The notes under the pieces were generated by a model. It was not told where the DNA came from. It was given only the letters and a program-made list of their open reading frames with translations, and made no database searches. The position numbers and the translations under genes are program-made. Below, in pieces: positions 9,284 to 19,778 of a stretch of DNA of 60,948 nucleotides. Every line of letters starts with the position of its first letter. Positions within the stretch are counted from its first letter, which is position 1. Source of the DNA: Xenorhabdus griffiniae (GTDB taxonomy: Bacteria; Pseudomonadota; Gammaproteobacteria; Enterobacterales; Enterobacteriaceae); NCBI RefSeq assembly GCF_015163655.1, contig NZ_JADEUF010000008.1, forward strand, positions 1 to 60,948, read 5' to 3'.

Positions 9284-10594
9284 GTGCTTGAGCGTTTATC
9301 TTGGAAAAAGTTGGTATGGGGGCTTGTGCTTTTTTGCTTGCCCGCTGTCATTTTGTCTCTTTTTATCGGTCACTTGGCATGGCTGCTGGTTATCGCACTA
9401 TTTTTGGCTTTGGTATGGCATGGCTATAATTTGCTGAAATTATCCGATTGGTTATGGTTGGATCGCAATATGTTACCGCCAGCCGGCCGTGGCGGCTGGG
9501 AACCTATCTTTTATGGTATTTATCAGTTGCAGCAACGCAATCGTAAACGACGTCGTGAACTCGCATTACTCATCAAACGCTTTCGTAGTGGGGCGGAATC
9601 ATTGCCGGATGCTATTGTGATCATGACCACGGAAGGCAATATTTTTTGGTGTAATCGCCTGGCACAACATTTACTTGGGTTCCGCTGGCCTGAGGATAAT
9701 GGTCAGCATATTTTCAACTTGCTTCGCTACCCTGATTTTAGCCGTTATATTACCGCGAATGATTTTTCCCACCCTCTGTCCATCGAATTGAATAATGGCA
9801 ATATGATGGAGTTCCGCATTATGCCTTATTCTGAGAAGCAATTATTGATGGTCGCACGCGATATCACCCAAAAACGGCAGCTGGAAAATGCCAGACGGGA
9901 TTTTTTTGCCAATGTAAGTCATGAACTCAAAACCCCCCTCACCGTCCTGCAAGGTTATCTGGAAATGATGGAAGATCAGGCGTTCGACAATAAGGTGAAC
10001 CAAAAGGTTATCGGTACGATGCGGGAACAAATACGAAGGATGGATGGTTTGGTGCAACAACTGCTGCATCTTTCCAAAATTGAAGGAGGGGCGCAAGTGG
10101 ACATGAATGAAGTTGTGGATGTTCCCAACCTGTTGAAGGTATTGCAACGGGAGGTGTTGGCCTTGGGAAATGAGCAGTACGATATTGTGTTTGATATTGA
10201 TGAAAAGCTGAAAGTGTTTGGTAATGAAGAGCAGCTGCGCAGTGCAATGTCCAACCTTGTTTATAATGCCATTAGACATACTTCTCCGGGCACAAGGATT
10301 GAGGTGAGTTGGCAAAATGTTTCCCAAGGTGCGCTGTTCACAGTGAAAGACAATGGCGGTGGGATTAGTGCGGAACATTTGCCACGCCTGACAGAGCGTT
10401 TTTATCGCGTCGATCGGGCCCGTTCTCGTCAAACGGGGGGGAATGGGTTAGGTTTGGCGATAGTGAAACATGCATTGCATCACTACAATACCCATCTCGA
10501 TATTGAGAGCACTTTAGGAAAGGGTTCAGTCTTTAGTTTTTTATTAGCGTCTCAGCTTATTGTTTCTGCCAAAAACAGTTTTATGACAAAATGA
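9284..10594 (+). CDS. phoR: Phosphate regulon sensor histidine kinase PhoR
   Basis: An inner-membrane histidine kinase of 436 residues that phosphorylates PhoB when phosphate is scarce. Two N-terminal membrane segments (about 9-45) are followed by a charged linker, a PAS domain (about 105-195), and the dimerisation domain with the phosphorylated His213 in [16 protein letters not shown]. The ATPase domain has its N box ([10 protein letters not shown]), DNGGG, and [13 protein letters not shown]. It starts with GTG; GGAG lies 9 bases upstream and the protein N-terminus [10 protein letters not shown] matches E. coli. Confidence 0.97.
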   Translation: MLERLSWKKLVWGLVLFCLPAVILSLFIGHLAWLLVIALFLALVWHGYNLLKLSDWLWLDRNMLPPAGRGGWEPIFYGIYQLQQRNRKRRRELALLIKRFRSGAESLPDAIVIMTTEGNIFWCNRLAQHLLGFRWPEDNGQHIFNLLRYPDFSRYITANDFSHPLSIELNNGNMMEFRIMPYSEKQLLMVARDITQKRQLENARRDFFANVSHELKTPLTVLQGYLEMMEDQAFDNKVNQKVIGTMREQIRRMDGLVQQLLHLSKIEGGAQVDMNEVVDVPNLLKVLQREVLALGNEQYDIVFDIDEKLKVFGNEEQLRSAMSNLVYNAIRHTSPGTRIEVSWQNVSQGALFTVKDNGGGISAEHLPRLTERFYRVDRARSRQTGGNGLGLAIVKHALHHYNTHLDIESTLGKGSVFSFLLASQLIVSAKNSFMTK

Positions 10595-10950
10595 TTTATT
10601 GGCAGATGTGAGCAAAAAACACGCATGAATAAAAAAATGCACAAATCATATAGTGTGTATTCAATGATAGATAACAATAATAACTGATTTTAAAAAACAG
10701 TTCAGAATATTGTTCTGGTTTTTGGTTTACCGCTTGCCTTTTTGCGCTATAAAAGTTTTACTTGGGAGCAGTTGTTGGCGATTCTAGCTGTTATTATTAC
10801 TATTATTCTGTAGCTTACGGCTATCAGTGAGTATCATGCAGATCACTGATTGTTAAATCAGAATCCGGTTTCGCCAGTGAAAATTCAAGTACTTGCGATA
10901 GCTACTGTCGCAGATGCATCTCTTTTGACAATAATACATTAACAATCATT
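10595..10950 (+). other. phoR-brnQ gap with possible gene relic
   Basis: The 356-bp gap is longer than I recall for E. coli. Between about 10690 and 10813 one frame encodes a hydrophobic stretch, NIVLVFGLPLAFLRYKS then LLAILAVIITIIL followed by TAG, with no start codon or ribosome-binding site. It reads like the tail of a lost membrane-protein gene but could be chance. The rest is A+T-rich and must contain the brnQ promoter. Confidence 0.25.
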
Positions 10951-12291
10951 ATGGCATACCGTTTATCATCTAAGGATATTTGGGCATTAGGTTTTATGAC
11001 CTTTGCCTTGTTTGTTGGTGCGGGAAATATTATTTTTCCGCCTATGGTTGGCTTGCAGGCAGGAGAGAACGTTTGGATCTCAGCAGTCGGCTTTTTGCTA
11101 ACCGCTGTTGGCTTGCCAGTCATTACTGTCATTGCGTTGGCAAAAGTGGGTGGAGGTATTGAAGCACTGAGTGCGCCGATCGGAAAAACTGCGGGCCTGA
11201 TTCTGGCAACTGTCTGCTATTTAGCTGTCGGTCCTCTGTTTGCTACCCCCAGAACTGCAACAGTTTCTTTTGAATTGGGTATTGCTCCACTTACCGGAAC
11301 AGGTGATCTTCCTCTATTTATTTATAGTGTGATCTATTTTGCACTCGTGGTGCTGATTTCATTATATCCGGGCAAACTACTGGATAGTGTTGGCCATATA
11401 TTGGCTCCAATCAAAATCGTAGCATTAGCCATTTTGGGAATTGCGGCGGTATTGTGGCCGGCAGGTGGCCCTGTTCCTGCTATTGAAAGTTATCGGGAAA
11501 TTCCGTTCTCAAATGGCTTTGTCAATGGCTATTTGACAATGGATACACTGGCTGCAATGGTATTCGGTATTGTTATTGTCAATGCAGCCCGTTCCAGAGG
11601 GGTTGAGGCTTCTTCCCTGTTGACGCGCTATGCTATGTGGGCCGGCCTGATTGCTGGTCTTGGCCTGACACTGGTGTACCTCTCTTTGTTTAAGCTTGGG
11701 GAAGGTAGTGGCACATTAGTGCCTACCGCAGATAATGGTGCTGTGATTTTGCACGCCTATGTCCAAAATATTTTTGGTAACTACGGTAGCTTCTTCCTTG
11801 CGTTACTGATTTTCATTGCTTGTATGGTGACTGCTGTCGGTTTGACTTGTGCTTGCTCTGAATTTTTCAGCCGTTATTTGCCATTGTCCTACCGTGCTCT
11901 GGTACTGATCTTAGGCACATTCTCCATGCTGGTTTCTAACGTGGGCTTAAGCCATTTGATTAAGATCTCAATTCCAGTGTTGACGGCCATTTATCCACCC
12001 TGTATCGCGCTGATATTGTTGAGCTTTACAATCCGTTGGTGGAATAACTTCATCCGCATTTTGGCTCCGGCCATGTCTGTCAGTTTGCTGTTTGGGATCT
12101 TGGATGCAATAAAAGCTTCTGAGTATTTGTCCCATTTACTGCCTGAGTGGGCGAAGCATCTGCCATTAGCGGATCAAGGTTTGGCTTGGTTGCTGCCTAC
12201 CTTACTGACGGCTGCTGTGTGCGCTATTTATGACCGCGTTGTAGGAGGCGTAAAGCTCCCAAAGTATGAAGTGCAGACTGAAGAAAAGTAG
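10951..12291 (+). CDS. brnQ: Branched-chain amino acid:cation symporter BrnQ (LIV-II)
   Basis: An inner-membrane secondary transporter for leucine, isoleucine and valine. It has 446 residues with about twelve hydrophobic segments, close to E. coli BrnQ throughout: [19 protein letters not shown] near the N-terminus, [29 protein letters not shown] and [12 protein letters not shown]. The ATG at 10951 gives the family N-terminus. The position after phoR is conserved with E. coli. A terminator shared with convergent ggt follows. Confidence 0.96.
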   Translation: MAYRLSSKDIWALGFMTFALFVGAGNIIFPPMVGLQAGENVWISAVGFLLTAVGLPVITVIALAKVGGGIEALSAPIGKTAGLILATVCYLAVGPLFATPRTATVSFELGIAPLTGTGDLPLFIYSVIYFALVVLISLYPGKLLDSVGHILAPIKIVALAILGIAAVLWPAGGPVPAIESYREIPFSNGFVNGYLTMDTLAAMVFGIVIVNAARSRGVEASSLLTRYAMWAGLIAGLGLTLVYLSLFKLGEGSGTLVPTADNGAVILHAYVQNIFGNYGSFFLALLIFIACMVTAVGLTCACSEFFSRYLPLSYRALVLILGTFSMLVSNVGLSHLIKISIPVLTAIYPPCIALILLSFTIRWWNNFIRILAPAMSVSLLFGILDAIKASEYLSHLLPEWAKHLPLADQGLAWLLPTLLTAAVCAIYDRVVGGVKLPKYEVQTEEK

Positions 12292-12341
12292 GAATAAAGT
12301 CTGTTCATGATAAACATGGATAAGTGATGTTATAAGATGAT

Positions 12342-12375
12342 AAAGGTGAGCTGCTGAAAACAGCCCACCTTTTTT
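12342..12375. terminator. Rho-independent terminator between brnQ and ggt
   Basis: AAGGTGAGCTG and CAGCCCACCTT pair around a CTGAAAA loop, followed by TTTTT. It lies 50 bases after the brnQ stop. The A-run on the left side gives a T-tract in the other direction, so it can also end ggt. Confidence 0.85.
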
Positions 12376-12391
12376 GTTGATTTATGCTGGA

Positions 12392-14152
12392 TTAATAACC
12401 AATGGCGGCACCGGCAGGTCGTCGTGCATCGTTGGCACCATAGATGTAACCTTCACGGACAATACCTGATACGGCAGAATCATTGCCTGATGATTGTGGA
12501 GTCACCCCAGCAGCACCCGGTAATCCAATCATAATTAATTCTGCTGCTCCCCAAGGTGTCTGTTTCACCATTTTGTAGCCCATTTTTTCCAGTAAGTTTA
12601 GGGTGTCTTTCGACAAACCACGTTGCTCATAATAGACTTCGTCAGGTAGCCATTGGTGGTGGAACCGTGGACTATTGACAGCTTCTTGTGGTGGCATGTT
12701 GAATTCGATGATATTTAGCGCAGTTTGTAAAGTGATGGAGATAATGCGTGAGCCTCCTGGAGAACCTAACACCAGGAAGATTTTATTATCTTTGGTCACG
12801 AGTGTTGGACTCATTGATGATAGTGGGCGCTTACCAGGGGCGATTGAGTTGGTTGCACCTTGTACTAGCCCATACAGATTTTTCTCACCGACTTTAGTTG
12901 TAAAGTCATCCATCTCATCGTTGAGGAAAAAGCCTGTTCCTGGGGCAATGACGCCAGCACCAAAGCGTCCATTGATGGTGTAAGTTGTTGATACTGCGTT
13001 TCCTTCTTTATCTACCACGGAATAGTGGGTAGTTTCCGGTTTTTCATGGGGACCAATGCCTGGCTGAATATTTACCGATGGAGTGGCTTTATTTGGTTGA
13101 ATCTCTTTTCTGATCGATTCGGCGTAACTTTTACTCAACAGTCGATCAAGTGGGTTGTTGATAAATGCCGGATCGCCCAAATAGGTATTTCTATCCATAT
13201 AGGCGTGGCGCATGGCTTCTGTCAATGTATGAATATAAGCAGCAGAGTTGAATCCCATAGACTTAAGATCATAGCCTTCAACGATGTTTAATATCTCGCA
13301 TAACGTCACCCCGCCAGAGCTGGGAGGTGGAGAAGAGATAAACTTGTAGCCTCGGTAACTACAGGTGACAGGCGTCGTTTCTGTGATGTGATAATTGGCG
13401 AAATCGGCTGCGGTAATAATTCCGCCTGCTTTTTTTGATGCTTGTGCAACTAATTGGGGAATTTTGCCGTGATAAAAAGCATCAGGTCCCTGTTTGGCAA
13501 TCATTTCCAGTGTGTTGGCTAAATCGGTTTGGATGAGCCTGTCCCCTGGTTTGAATGGCGTACCATCTTTACGCAGGAAAATACGGGCAGCTTCTGGATC
13601 TTGAGCGAAACGCTTGACTGTGGTATCCAAAATATCGGTATCACCACGCGTCAGTATATAGCCTTCGCGCGCCAGCTTGATAGCGGGTGCCATGACTTGT
13701 TCGCGAGTTAATGTGCCGTACTTTTTCAGTGCCGCTTCAAATCCCATCACTGTGCCTGGTACAGCAATCGCGTTATAACCATACAGGCTGGCACCTTTGA
13801 TCACTTTTCCATCTTTATCCAGATACATATCAGCGTTAGCCGCGGCAGGGGCTGTTTCACGGAAATTGATGAAAGTATCTTTTCCATTAGCGAGATGGAT
13901 GGTCATAAAGCCACCACCGCCAATATTGCCGCAGCAGGGATTAACTACGGCTTGGGCATATCCAACGGCAACAGCAGCATCAATGGCGTTTCCACCCATT
14001 TTAAGAATATCTATGCCAGCTTGTGAAGCAAGGCGCTGTGAGCTGACAACCATGCCTTGTTTAGCTTCAACAGCAGGCTCAGTAGCAGAATAAAGAGGAG
14101 TGGAAATGAGCAGAGATACAGCGATAAGTGGTATTTTCCATGCCTTGAACAT
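12392..14152 (-). CDS. ggt: Gamma-glutamyltranspeptidase
   Basis: A periplasmic N-terminal-nucleophile hydrolase that cleaves gamma-glutamyl bonds, for example in glutathione. It has 586 residues with a signal peptide ending near LYSA. The precursor cuts itself before the catalytic threonine, here the first Thr of TTHYSVVD (Thr374), which becomes the N-terminus of the small subunit. Substrate-binding motifs include GGNAIDAAVAVG, GGGGFMTIHL and PLSSMSPTLV, and GSPGGSRII in the small subunit. It stands alone between brnQ and the peroxiredoxin gene, a region occupied by proY-malZ in E. coli. Confidence 0.96.
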   Translation of the reverse strand: MFKAWKIPLIAVSLLISTPLYSATEPAVEAKQGMVVSSQRLASQAGIDILKMGGNAIDAAVAVGYAQAVVNPCCGNIGGGGFMTIHLANGKDTFINFRETAPAAANADMYLDKDGKVIKGASLYGYNAIAVPGTVMGFEAALKKYGTLTREQVMAPAIKLAREGYILTRGDTDILDTTVKRFAQDPEAARIFLRKDGTPFKPGDRLIQTDLANTLEMIAKQGPDAFYHGKIPQLVAQASKKAGGIITAADFANYHITETTPVTCSYRGYKFISSPPPSSGGVTLCEILNIVEGYDLKSMGFNSAAYIHTLTEAMRHAYMDRNTYLGDPAFINNPLDRLLSKSYAESIRKEIQPNKATPSVNIQPGIGPHEKPETTHYSVVDKEGNAVSTTYTINGRFGAGVIAPGTGFFLNDEMDDFTTKVGEKNLYGLVQGATNSIAPGKRPLSSMSPTLVTKDNKIFLVLGSPGGSRIISITLQTALNIIEFNMPPQEAVNSPRFHHQWLPDEVYYEQRGLSKDTLNLLEKMGYKMVKQTPWGAAELIMIGLPGAAGVTPQSSGNDSAVSGIVREGYIYGANDARRPAGAAIGY

Positions 14153-14260
14153 GTGTTGTTCTCCTGAGGATAGATCAACTGTTAATTGATTTGAGTGTTT
14201 GTGGTGCTTTTGTTGCGAATAAGTAATTCACCTTATCTAAAGCTCAGGATTTTGGAAAGT

Positions 14261-14289
14261 AAAAAACCAGCCGATTGAGCGGCTGGTTT
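14261..14289 (-). terminator. Rho-independent terminator of the peroxiredoxin gene
   Basis: On the minus strand, AAACCAGCCG and CGGCTGGTTT form a 10-bp stem with a 6-base loop, followed by a run of six T. It lies 49 bases after the peroxiredoxin stop. Confidence 0.88.
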
Positions 14290-14337
14290 GGAATGCTTCA
14301 TAACGTAAAGTTATGAACAGGTTGAATCCTAACGGGA

Positions 14338-14940
14338 TTACAGCTTGTCAGCGTTTTTGGTCAGGTATTTTGCTACGCCTTCTGGTGAAGCGCCCATGCC
14401 TTCCTGGCCTTTTTCCCATTGTGCAGGGCAAACTTCGCCGTGTTCTTCATGGAATTGCAGAGCGTCAACCATACGCAGCATTTCATCGATGTTACGGCCC
14501 AGTGGCAGATCGTTAACGACTTGGTGACGTACAACACCATTTTTGTCAATCAAGAAAGAACCACGCAGAGCAACACCCGCTTCTGGGTGTTCAATGCCGT
14601 AAGCTTTCATGATGTCACGTTTGATGTCAGCAACCATTGGATATTTGACTTCGCCAATGCCACCTTCGCTGACTGGGGTTTTACGCCATGCGTTGTGAAC
14701 GAATTCAGAGTCGAAGGAGACACCAACAACTTCAACCCCACGTTTCTGGAATTCTTCATAGCGATGATCGAAAGCAATCAGCTCAGAAGGGCAAACGAAA
14801 GTGAAATCCATTGGCCAGAAGAAAATAACAGCAGCACGGCCATTCAGGTGTTTTTTCAGATTGAAGTTATTAACAATTTCACCGTTACCGAGAACTGCGG
14901 CAGCTGTAAAGTCAGGGGCTTGGCGGGTTACTAAAACCAT
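14338..14940 (-). CDS. 2-Cys peroxiredoxin (AhpC/TSA family)
   Basis: A 200-residue cytoplasmic thiol peroxidase that reduces hydrogen peroxide and organic hydroperoxides. The peroxidatic cysteine is Cys50 in FTFVCPSEL and the resolving cysteine is Cys171 in GEVCPAQWEKG. The GGIG motif and the C-terminal KYLTK resemble the GGLG and YF features of typical (sensitive-type) 2-Cys peroxiredoxins. No ahpF-like reductase gene is adjacent, so its electron donor is likely thioredoxin. A GGAG element lies just upstream of the ATG. I would not call it ahpC proper without a tree. Confidence 0.95.
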   Translation of the reverse strand: MVLVTRQAPDFTAAAVLGNGEIVNNFNLKKHLNGRAAVIFFWPMDFTFVCPSELIAFDHRYEEFQKRGVEVVGVSFDSEFVHNAWRKTPVSEGGIGEVKYPMVADIKRDIMKAYGIEHPEAGVALRGSFLIDKNGVVRHQVVNDLPLGRNIDEMLRMVDALQFHEEHGEVCPAQWEKGQEGMGASPEGVAKYLTKNADKL

Positions 14941-15122
14941 AATTGACTCCTGTGATTTTAAAAGGTGTTATGTAAAAACGGGTTACAGCATAAGGAATTA
15001 GGTTATAGCAATAAAGGATAAAATACCAATTGTTATAATAGATTTTACCTATTGATAAACTGTTTTTAATTCCTTTTAGACTACATAAGATAAAACTATT
15101 TATGAAAAGTTCAAGATAGTTG

Positions 15123-15710
15123 CTACTCAAGTAGATGCTTATTTGTTGCTAGTGCCATCATTTCTGGGTAGAACTGATAAAATAGTGTTTCAAAATCAAG
15201 GTAATGATTTTCTATATCCTGATACGAACCGGTCAATGCGGATAATTTGGGGCGCCTGCGTGCCATGCTCTGCAAGACATTGGCGATGCATGACATATCG
15301 GCATAACGGATGAATAAATTTTGTGACCAGAGGTAGTTGTTCAATTCCTGAAATTTTTCGGGGGTTGACGCGAGATGCGGTTCTATAGTGTTGTGGGCAA
15401 GATGGACAAATTCGGGCAGGGAGTAATTTTTTTCAAATTTGTCCCAATGTCGCGAGAGAAAGTGATCCCAGATGATATCAAGAGTAATGGGGGCAACGCG
15501 TCGATATTCGGGACGAAATAATTGACGTGCTTCCAGGACAAGCGGATGCCTGTCCGTCAGGCTATCTACCCGACGGTGCATACGGATACCCGCTACAATA
15601 TCAGAACGAAATGCGCCTTCTGGAGAGCCGCGGACGAAATCCGCCATCAAATTCCCCAGTAAGGAGCTTTCCGCTAAGGCAGCTAAATGAAGGTGTGCGA
15701 GAAAATTCAT
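15123..15710 (-). CDS. acpH: Acyl carrier protein phosphodiesterase AcpH
   Basis: It removes the 4'-phosphopantetheine arm from holo-acyl carrier protein. The protein has 195 residues from the ATG at 15710, beginning [10 protein letters not shown] exactly as in E. coli; an upstream in-frame start would add six unmatched residues. The HD-like motif series is visible: [24 protein letters not shown] and [15 protein letters not shown]. It is divergent from queA, as in E. coli, with a 118-bp gap for both promoters. Confidence 0.94.
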   Translation of the reverse strand: MNFLAHLHLAALAESSLLGNLMADFVRGSPEGAFRSDIVAGIRMHRRVDSLTDRHPLVLEARQLFRPEYRRVAPITLDIIWDHFLSRHWDKFEKNYSLPEFVHLAHNTIEPHLASTPEKFQELNNYLWSQNLFIRYADMSCIANVLQSMARRRPKLSALTGSYQDIENHYLDFETLFYQFYPEMMALATNKHLLE

Positions 15711-15828
15711 AGCGAGAGTATATCGCAAAGAATGCAGCGTAAATAGTTAAACCCGATGCTTCTTTGTTGCACCCTTGCACTTGCAGCACTAGACTAGTCC
15801 GCCTGTTTTTTTGAATGATACAGATAAA

Positions 15829-16902
15829 ATGCGTGTCGCTGATTTTACATTTGAACTGCCAGAAGAGCTGATTGCTCACTATCCCCAGCCACAGCGAAGT
15901 GCTTGCCGCCTGCTTTCCCTTGATGGTGAAACAGGCAAGCTGACGCATGGTGTTTTTACTGATGTGCTGGATAAGCTGGAAGCTGGAGATTTATTGGTTT
16001 TCAATAACACCCGCGTTATCCCTGCGCGCCTGTTTGGCCGCAAAGCGACGGGGGGAAAGTTGGAAGTTTTAGTCGAAAGGATGCTGGATAATAAGCGAGT
16101 GCTTGCTCACGTTCGGGCTTCCAAGGCACCGAAAGAAGGTGCTGAACTTATCCTCGGTGAAGAAGAGAGCATTAAGGCAACGATGCTGGCGCGTCATGAT
16201 ACGTTGTTTGAAATCCGTTTTGATGACGAGCGTGATGTGTTGACCATTTTGGAGCAGATTGGTCATATGCCTTTGCCGCCTTATATCGCTCGTCCTGATG
16301 AAGATGCAGATCGTGAATTGTACCAGACAGTTTATAGTGAACGTCCAGGAGCCGTGGCTGCACCGACTGCGGGATTACATTTTGATGAACCGCTTTTGGC
16401 TGCCTTGCGTGAAAAGGGCGTTGAAATGGCCTTTGTTACCTTGCACGTTGGTGCCGGTACTTTTCAGCCTGTACGAGTGGAATCCATTGAAGATCATGTG
16501 ATGCATGCCGAGTATGCGGAAGTGCCACAGGATGTTGTGGATGCAGTTCTGGCATGTAAAGCGCGTGGTAATCGGGTGATTGCTGTAGGAACAACATCGG
16601 TTCGTTCACTGGAAAGTGCCGCAAGAGCTTGTCAGGATGGGATTATCGCGCCATTTTTTAATGATACCCAAATCTTTATCTATCCTGGATTTGAATATCA
16701 GGTTGTTGATGTACTGATCACCAATTTCCATCTGCCAGAATCCACACTTATCATGCTGGTTTCTGCGTTTGCCGGTTATAAGAATACGATGAATGCCTAT
16801 AAAGAAGCGATAGCAAAAGAATATCGCTTTTTTAGTTATGGTGATGCAATGTTTATTAATCGCAATAAAATGGCAGTCAAAGAACGGGTATCAGAAGGGT
16901 AA
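15829..16902 (+). CDS. queA: S-adenosylmethionine:tRNA ribosyltransferase-isomerase QueA
   Basis: It transfers and isomerises the ribosyl part of S-adenosylmethionine onto preQ1-modified tRNA to form epoxyqueuosine. It has 357 residues from the ATG at 15829, starting [19 protein letters not shown] as in E. coli. Conserved blocks include [45 protein letters not shown] and [16 protein letters not shown] at 15811 would extend the frame but is not conserved. In E. coli tgt follows directly; here a terminator and a toxin-antitoxin pair lie between them. Confidence 0.96.
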   Translation: MRVADFTFELPEELIAHYPQPQRSACRLLSLDGETGKLTHGVFTDVLDKLEAGDLLVFNNTRVIPARLFGRKATGGKLEVLVERMLDNKRVLAHVRASKAPKEGAELILGEEESIKATMLARHDTLFEIRFDDERDVLTILEQIGHMPLPPYIARPDEDADRELYQTVYSERPGAVAAPTAGLHFDEPLLAALREKGVEMAFVTLHVGAGTFQPVRVESIEDHVMHAEYAEVPQDVVDAVLACKARGNRVIAVGTTSVRSLESAARACQDGIIAPFFNDTQIFIYPGFEYQVVDVLITNFHLPESTLIMLVSAFAGYKNTMNAYKEAIAKEYRFFSYGDAMFINRNKMAVKERVSEG

Positions 16903-17055
16903 GTACCGCGAAACGGTGCTGATATTAATTAAATACAATGCTCAGATCGCGGATATTCCAGATTGCCGGCTAATTGTTGATATGTTGAATAGAGTAGCCT
17001 ATCGTTATCCCAATGATAGGTTATTGCCTCTCGTTGCAACAGCAGAAATAATTTA
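16903..17055 (+). other. Unassigned segment downstream of queA
   Basis: After the queA stop an overlapping frame remains open to 17056, reading IADIPDCRLIVDMLNRVAYR and then LLPLVATAEII. It has no ribosome-binding site of its own and its only ATG lies inside queA. I do not recognise it. It could be the tail of a gene lost when the toxin-antitoxin block arrived. Confidence 0.25.
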
Positions 17056-17080
17056 AGCCTCGCATTCGCGGGGCTTTTTT
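17056..17080 (+). terminator. Rho-independent terminator after queA
   Basis: AGCCTCGC and GCGGGGCT pair around a 4-base loop (one G-T pair), followed by TTTTT. It would end queA transcription before the inserted toxin-antitoxin pair, leaving tgt to its own promoter. Confidence 0.8.
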
Positions 17081-17123
17081 GTCTTTCAGACAAAGTAAAC
17101 GCCCCCTGAGCGGGGCCGTTGGG

Positions 17124-17483
17124 TTATGGAATGAGTTGTTCCGGAGTACAGTTGTATAGTGCAGCCAGTTTTTCTCGTGTGCGCTTCTGTGGTCGATCTG
17201 ACGCCTCCCACTGAGATACGGTTGATTGAGTTGTGTCGAGTTTTTCAGCTACCTCGTACTGAGACAACCCACGATAGATGCGCCAAGCTGCCAGGAGAGA
17301 AATATCCTGATTAACCATAATAGACACGACGCCGTTAGGCACGGTCACATCATCATATTTTGACGGAGTGTATGGCACATCCTCCCAATCTTCCTTTATG
17401 CTGAGAAGTTTTTCGTATTCAGCTATTGGCAGGACAACATATAGCGGTTTTCCTGCTTCGTCGTTTATGTATTGCATTTTCAT
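17124..17483 (-). CDS. HTH-domain antitoxin of a RelE-type pair
   Basis: A 119-residue protein with two parts. The N-terminal ~50 residues (YINDEAGKPLYVVLPIAEYE, then KEDWEDVPY) resemble the toxin-binding, Phd/prevent-host-death-like segments of antitoxins. The C-terminal half is an XRE helix-turn-helix: LSQYEVAEKLDTTQSTVSQWE. It lies 64 bases downstream of the RelE-like gene on the same strand, the toxin-first arrangement of HigBA-type systems. It should bind the promoter at 17853-17903 and neutralise the toxin. The pair sits between queA and tgt. Confidence 0.82.
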   Translation of the reverse strand: MKMQYINDEAGKPLYVVLPIAEYEKLLSIKEDWEDVPYTPSKYDDVTVPNGVVSIMVNQDISLLAAWRIYRGLSQYEVAEKLDTTQSTVSQWEASDRPQKRTREKLAALYNCTPEQLIP

Positions 17484-17547
17484 GTATTCATCCGGGTAGT
17501 TGAGAGTCGCGGTGAATTTAATAATGAGGAAATGGCGGGTGCCCCGC

Positions 17548-17808
17548 CTAGTACGTTGTCGATGTTCTCCGTTTGACTGCCATTATCGAGCAGATAACCG
17601 GTTCGCCGTCAGTGATTTCGAAGATTATCCTGTATTCGCCAACCCTTAGTCTGTACTGGTTATTAAGGTCATGAAGCTTCTTGATGTCCAGTGTCACTGC
17701 GGGGAAAGTTTCAAGTTGGTTAACCTTCTCACTGATAGCTTTCCGGTATCTGGTATCGATTGAAAGCAACTGTTTTCGTGCTTTCCTCGTCCATTGAACC
17801 GTAGCCAT
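17548..17808 (-). CDS. RelE/ParE-family toxin
   Basis: An 86-residue basic toxin of the RelE superfamily. The fold markers are VQWTRKARKQLLSID, the central DIKKLHDLNNQYRLRVGEYR, and RIIFEI followed by a C-terminal VKRRTSTTY. The arginine-rich YRLRVGEYRIIF core is typical of the ribosome-dependent mRNA endonuclease branch, although ParE-type gyrase poisons share it. It is the first gene of the pair and its start follows a GAGG-like element. Mode of action is inferred from family only. Confidence 0.85.
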   Translation of the reverse strand: MATVQWTRKARKQLLSIDTRYRKAISEKVNQLETFPAVTLDIKKLHDLNNQYRLRVGEYRIIFEITDGEPVICSIMAVKRRTSTTY

Positions 17809-17852
17809 TGTTTCCTCATTTGTTAAAGAACATATCCGCTTAGAATGATTAG

Positions 17853-17903
17853 ATAATGCGATTTTAATCGTATTGTGTCAATAATAAATGCGATTAAAAT
17901 GCG
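17853..17903 (-). promoter_or_regulatory. Promoter and inverted operators of the RelE-type pair
   Basis: On the minus strand TTGACA (17881-17876) is 17 bases from CATTAT (17858-17853). Two exact 10-base inverted repeats, ATTTTAATCG (17861-17870) and CGATTAAAAT (17891-17900), flank the -35 box, and a GCG triplet extends each repeat on its outer side. They are good candidates for the binding site of the helix-turn-helix antitoxin. Confidence 0.6.
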
Positions 17904-18030
17904 ATTCTGTTTTCAGGGCTGAGCTTCGGATTAGGCGGGACACATTTGGGATGCGAAAGTTTTTTAATGCCTTTCACACTTTTTTAATGATGTGCCAACT
18001 GTGGCAAAACTGTGTCGCAAGGAAGTGAAA

Positions 18031-18147
18031 ATGACACAAAAATTCGCAATGATTGACATACTGTATATCACAAGGCTGGCGTGTACAGTGGCGTCATTAG
18101 TGTTTAGAATGCATCATTTTATGTCAAGCATCAGACTGTTTTTCTGA
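18031..18147 (+). CDS. Possible 38-residue peptide upstream of tgt
   Basis: A short frame beginning MTQKFAMIDILYITRLACTV and ending RLFF, preceded by AAGGAAG with good spacing and ending 14 bases before the tgt start. It could be a leader peptide, a phage or toxin-antitoxin leftover, or chance. I do not recognise it. Confidence 0.2.
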   Translation: MTQKFAMIDILYITRLACTVASLVFRMHHFMSSIRLFF

Positions 18148-18161
18148 TGTCTGGAGGTTAA

Positions 18162-19286
<1,125 letters not shown>

Positions 19287-19410
19287 TTTATCGTGACTAA
19301 TCAGTCTCAATATGTGTAGCATATTGGGCTGGTTTTTGATCGAGCCACTGCCGATTTTCAATCGTAATGTTTTCGGCAGTCATATTTTCGATAACAATGA
19401 GGGAAATTTG

Positions 19411-19749
19411 ATGAGTTTTTTTATTTCTGAAGCTGCGGCAGCTGCTGGCGCACCCGCGCAAGCTCAGGGAAGCCCATATTCTCTGATTATCATGCTGGTT
19501 GTTTTCGGTTTGATTTTCTATTTCATGATCCTGCGTCCACAACAAAAACGCACCAAAGAACATAAAAAACTGATGGATTCCATCTCCAAAGGGGATGAAG
19601 TGCTGACTTCTGGTGGTTTGGTGGGACGTGTCTCTAAAGTGTCTGATACCGGCTACGTGGTTATCGCCTTGAATGACACCACAGAAATAACTGTCAAACG
19701 TGACTTCGTTGCTGCCATTTTGCCGAAAGGTACAATGAAGGCTATTTAA
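19411..19749 (+). CDS. yajC: Sec translocon accessory subunit YajC
   Basis: A single-span inner-membrane protein that joins SecD-SecF at the translocon. It has 112 residues from the ATG at 19411 ([13 protein letters not shown]), as in E. coli. The membrane helix is [19 protein letters not shown] and a basic cytoplasmic part with [15 protein letters not shown] follows. An upstream in-frame start at 19312 has no support. secD starts 29 bases later. Confidence 0.96.
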   Translation: MSFFISEAAAAAGAPAQAQGSPYSLIIMLVVFGLIFYFMILRPQQKRTKEHKKLMDSISKGDEVLTSGGLVGRVSKVSDTGYVVIALNDTTEITVKRDFVAAILPKGTMKAI

Positions 19750-19778
19750 TTTTCCGATTTTTCCCGAAGGGAACTGCC

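Noticed and set aside
16838-17056. 72-codon frame overlapping the end of queA as a gene
   Set aside because: Its only ATG is inside queA in another frame and no ribosome-binding site is present; listed only as an unassigned segment.
18058-18078. CTGTATATCACA as a possible LexA box before tgt
   Set aside because: Only the left half matches the LexA palindrome; the second CAG half is missing.
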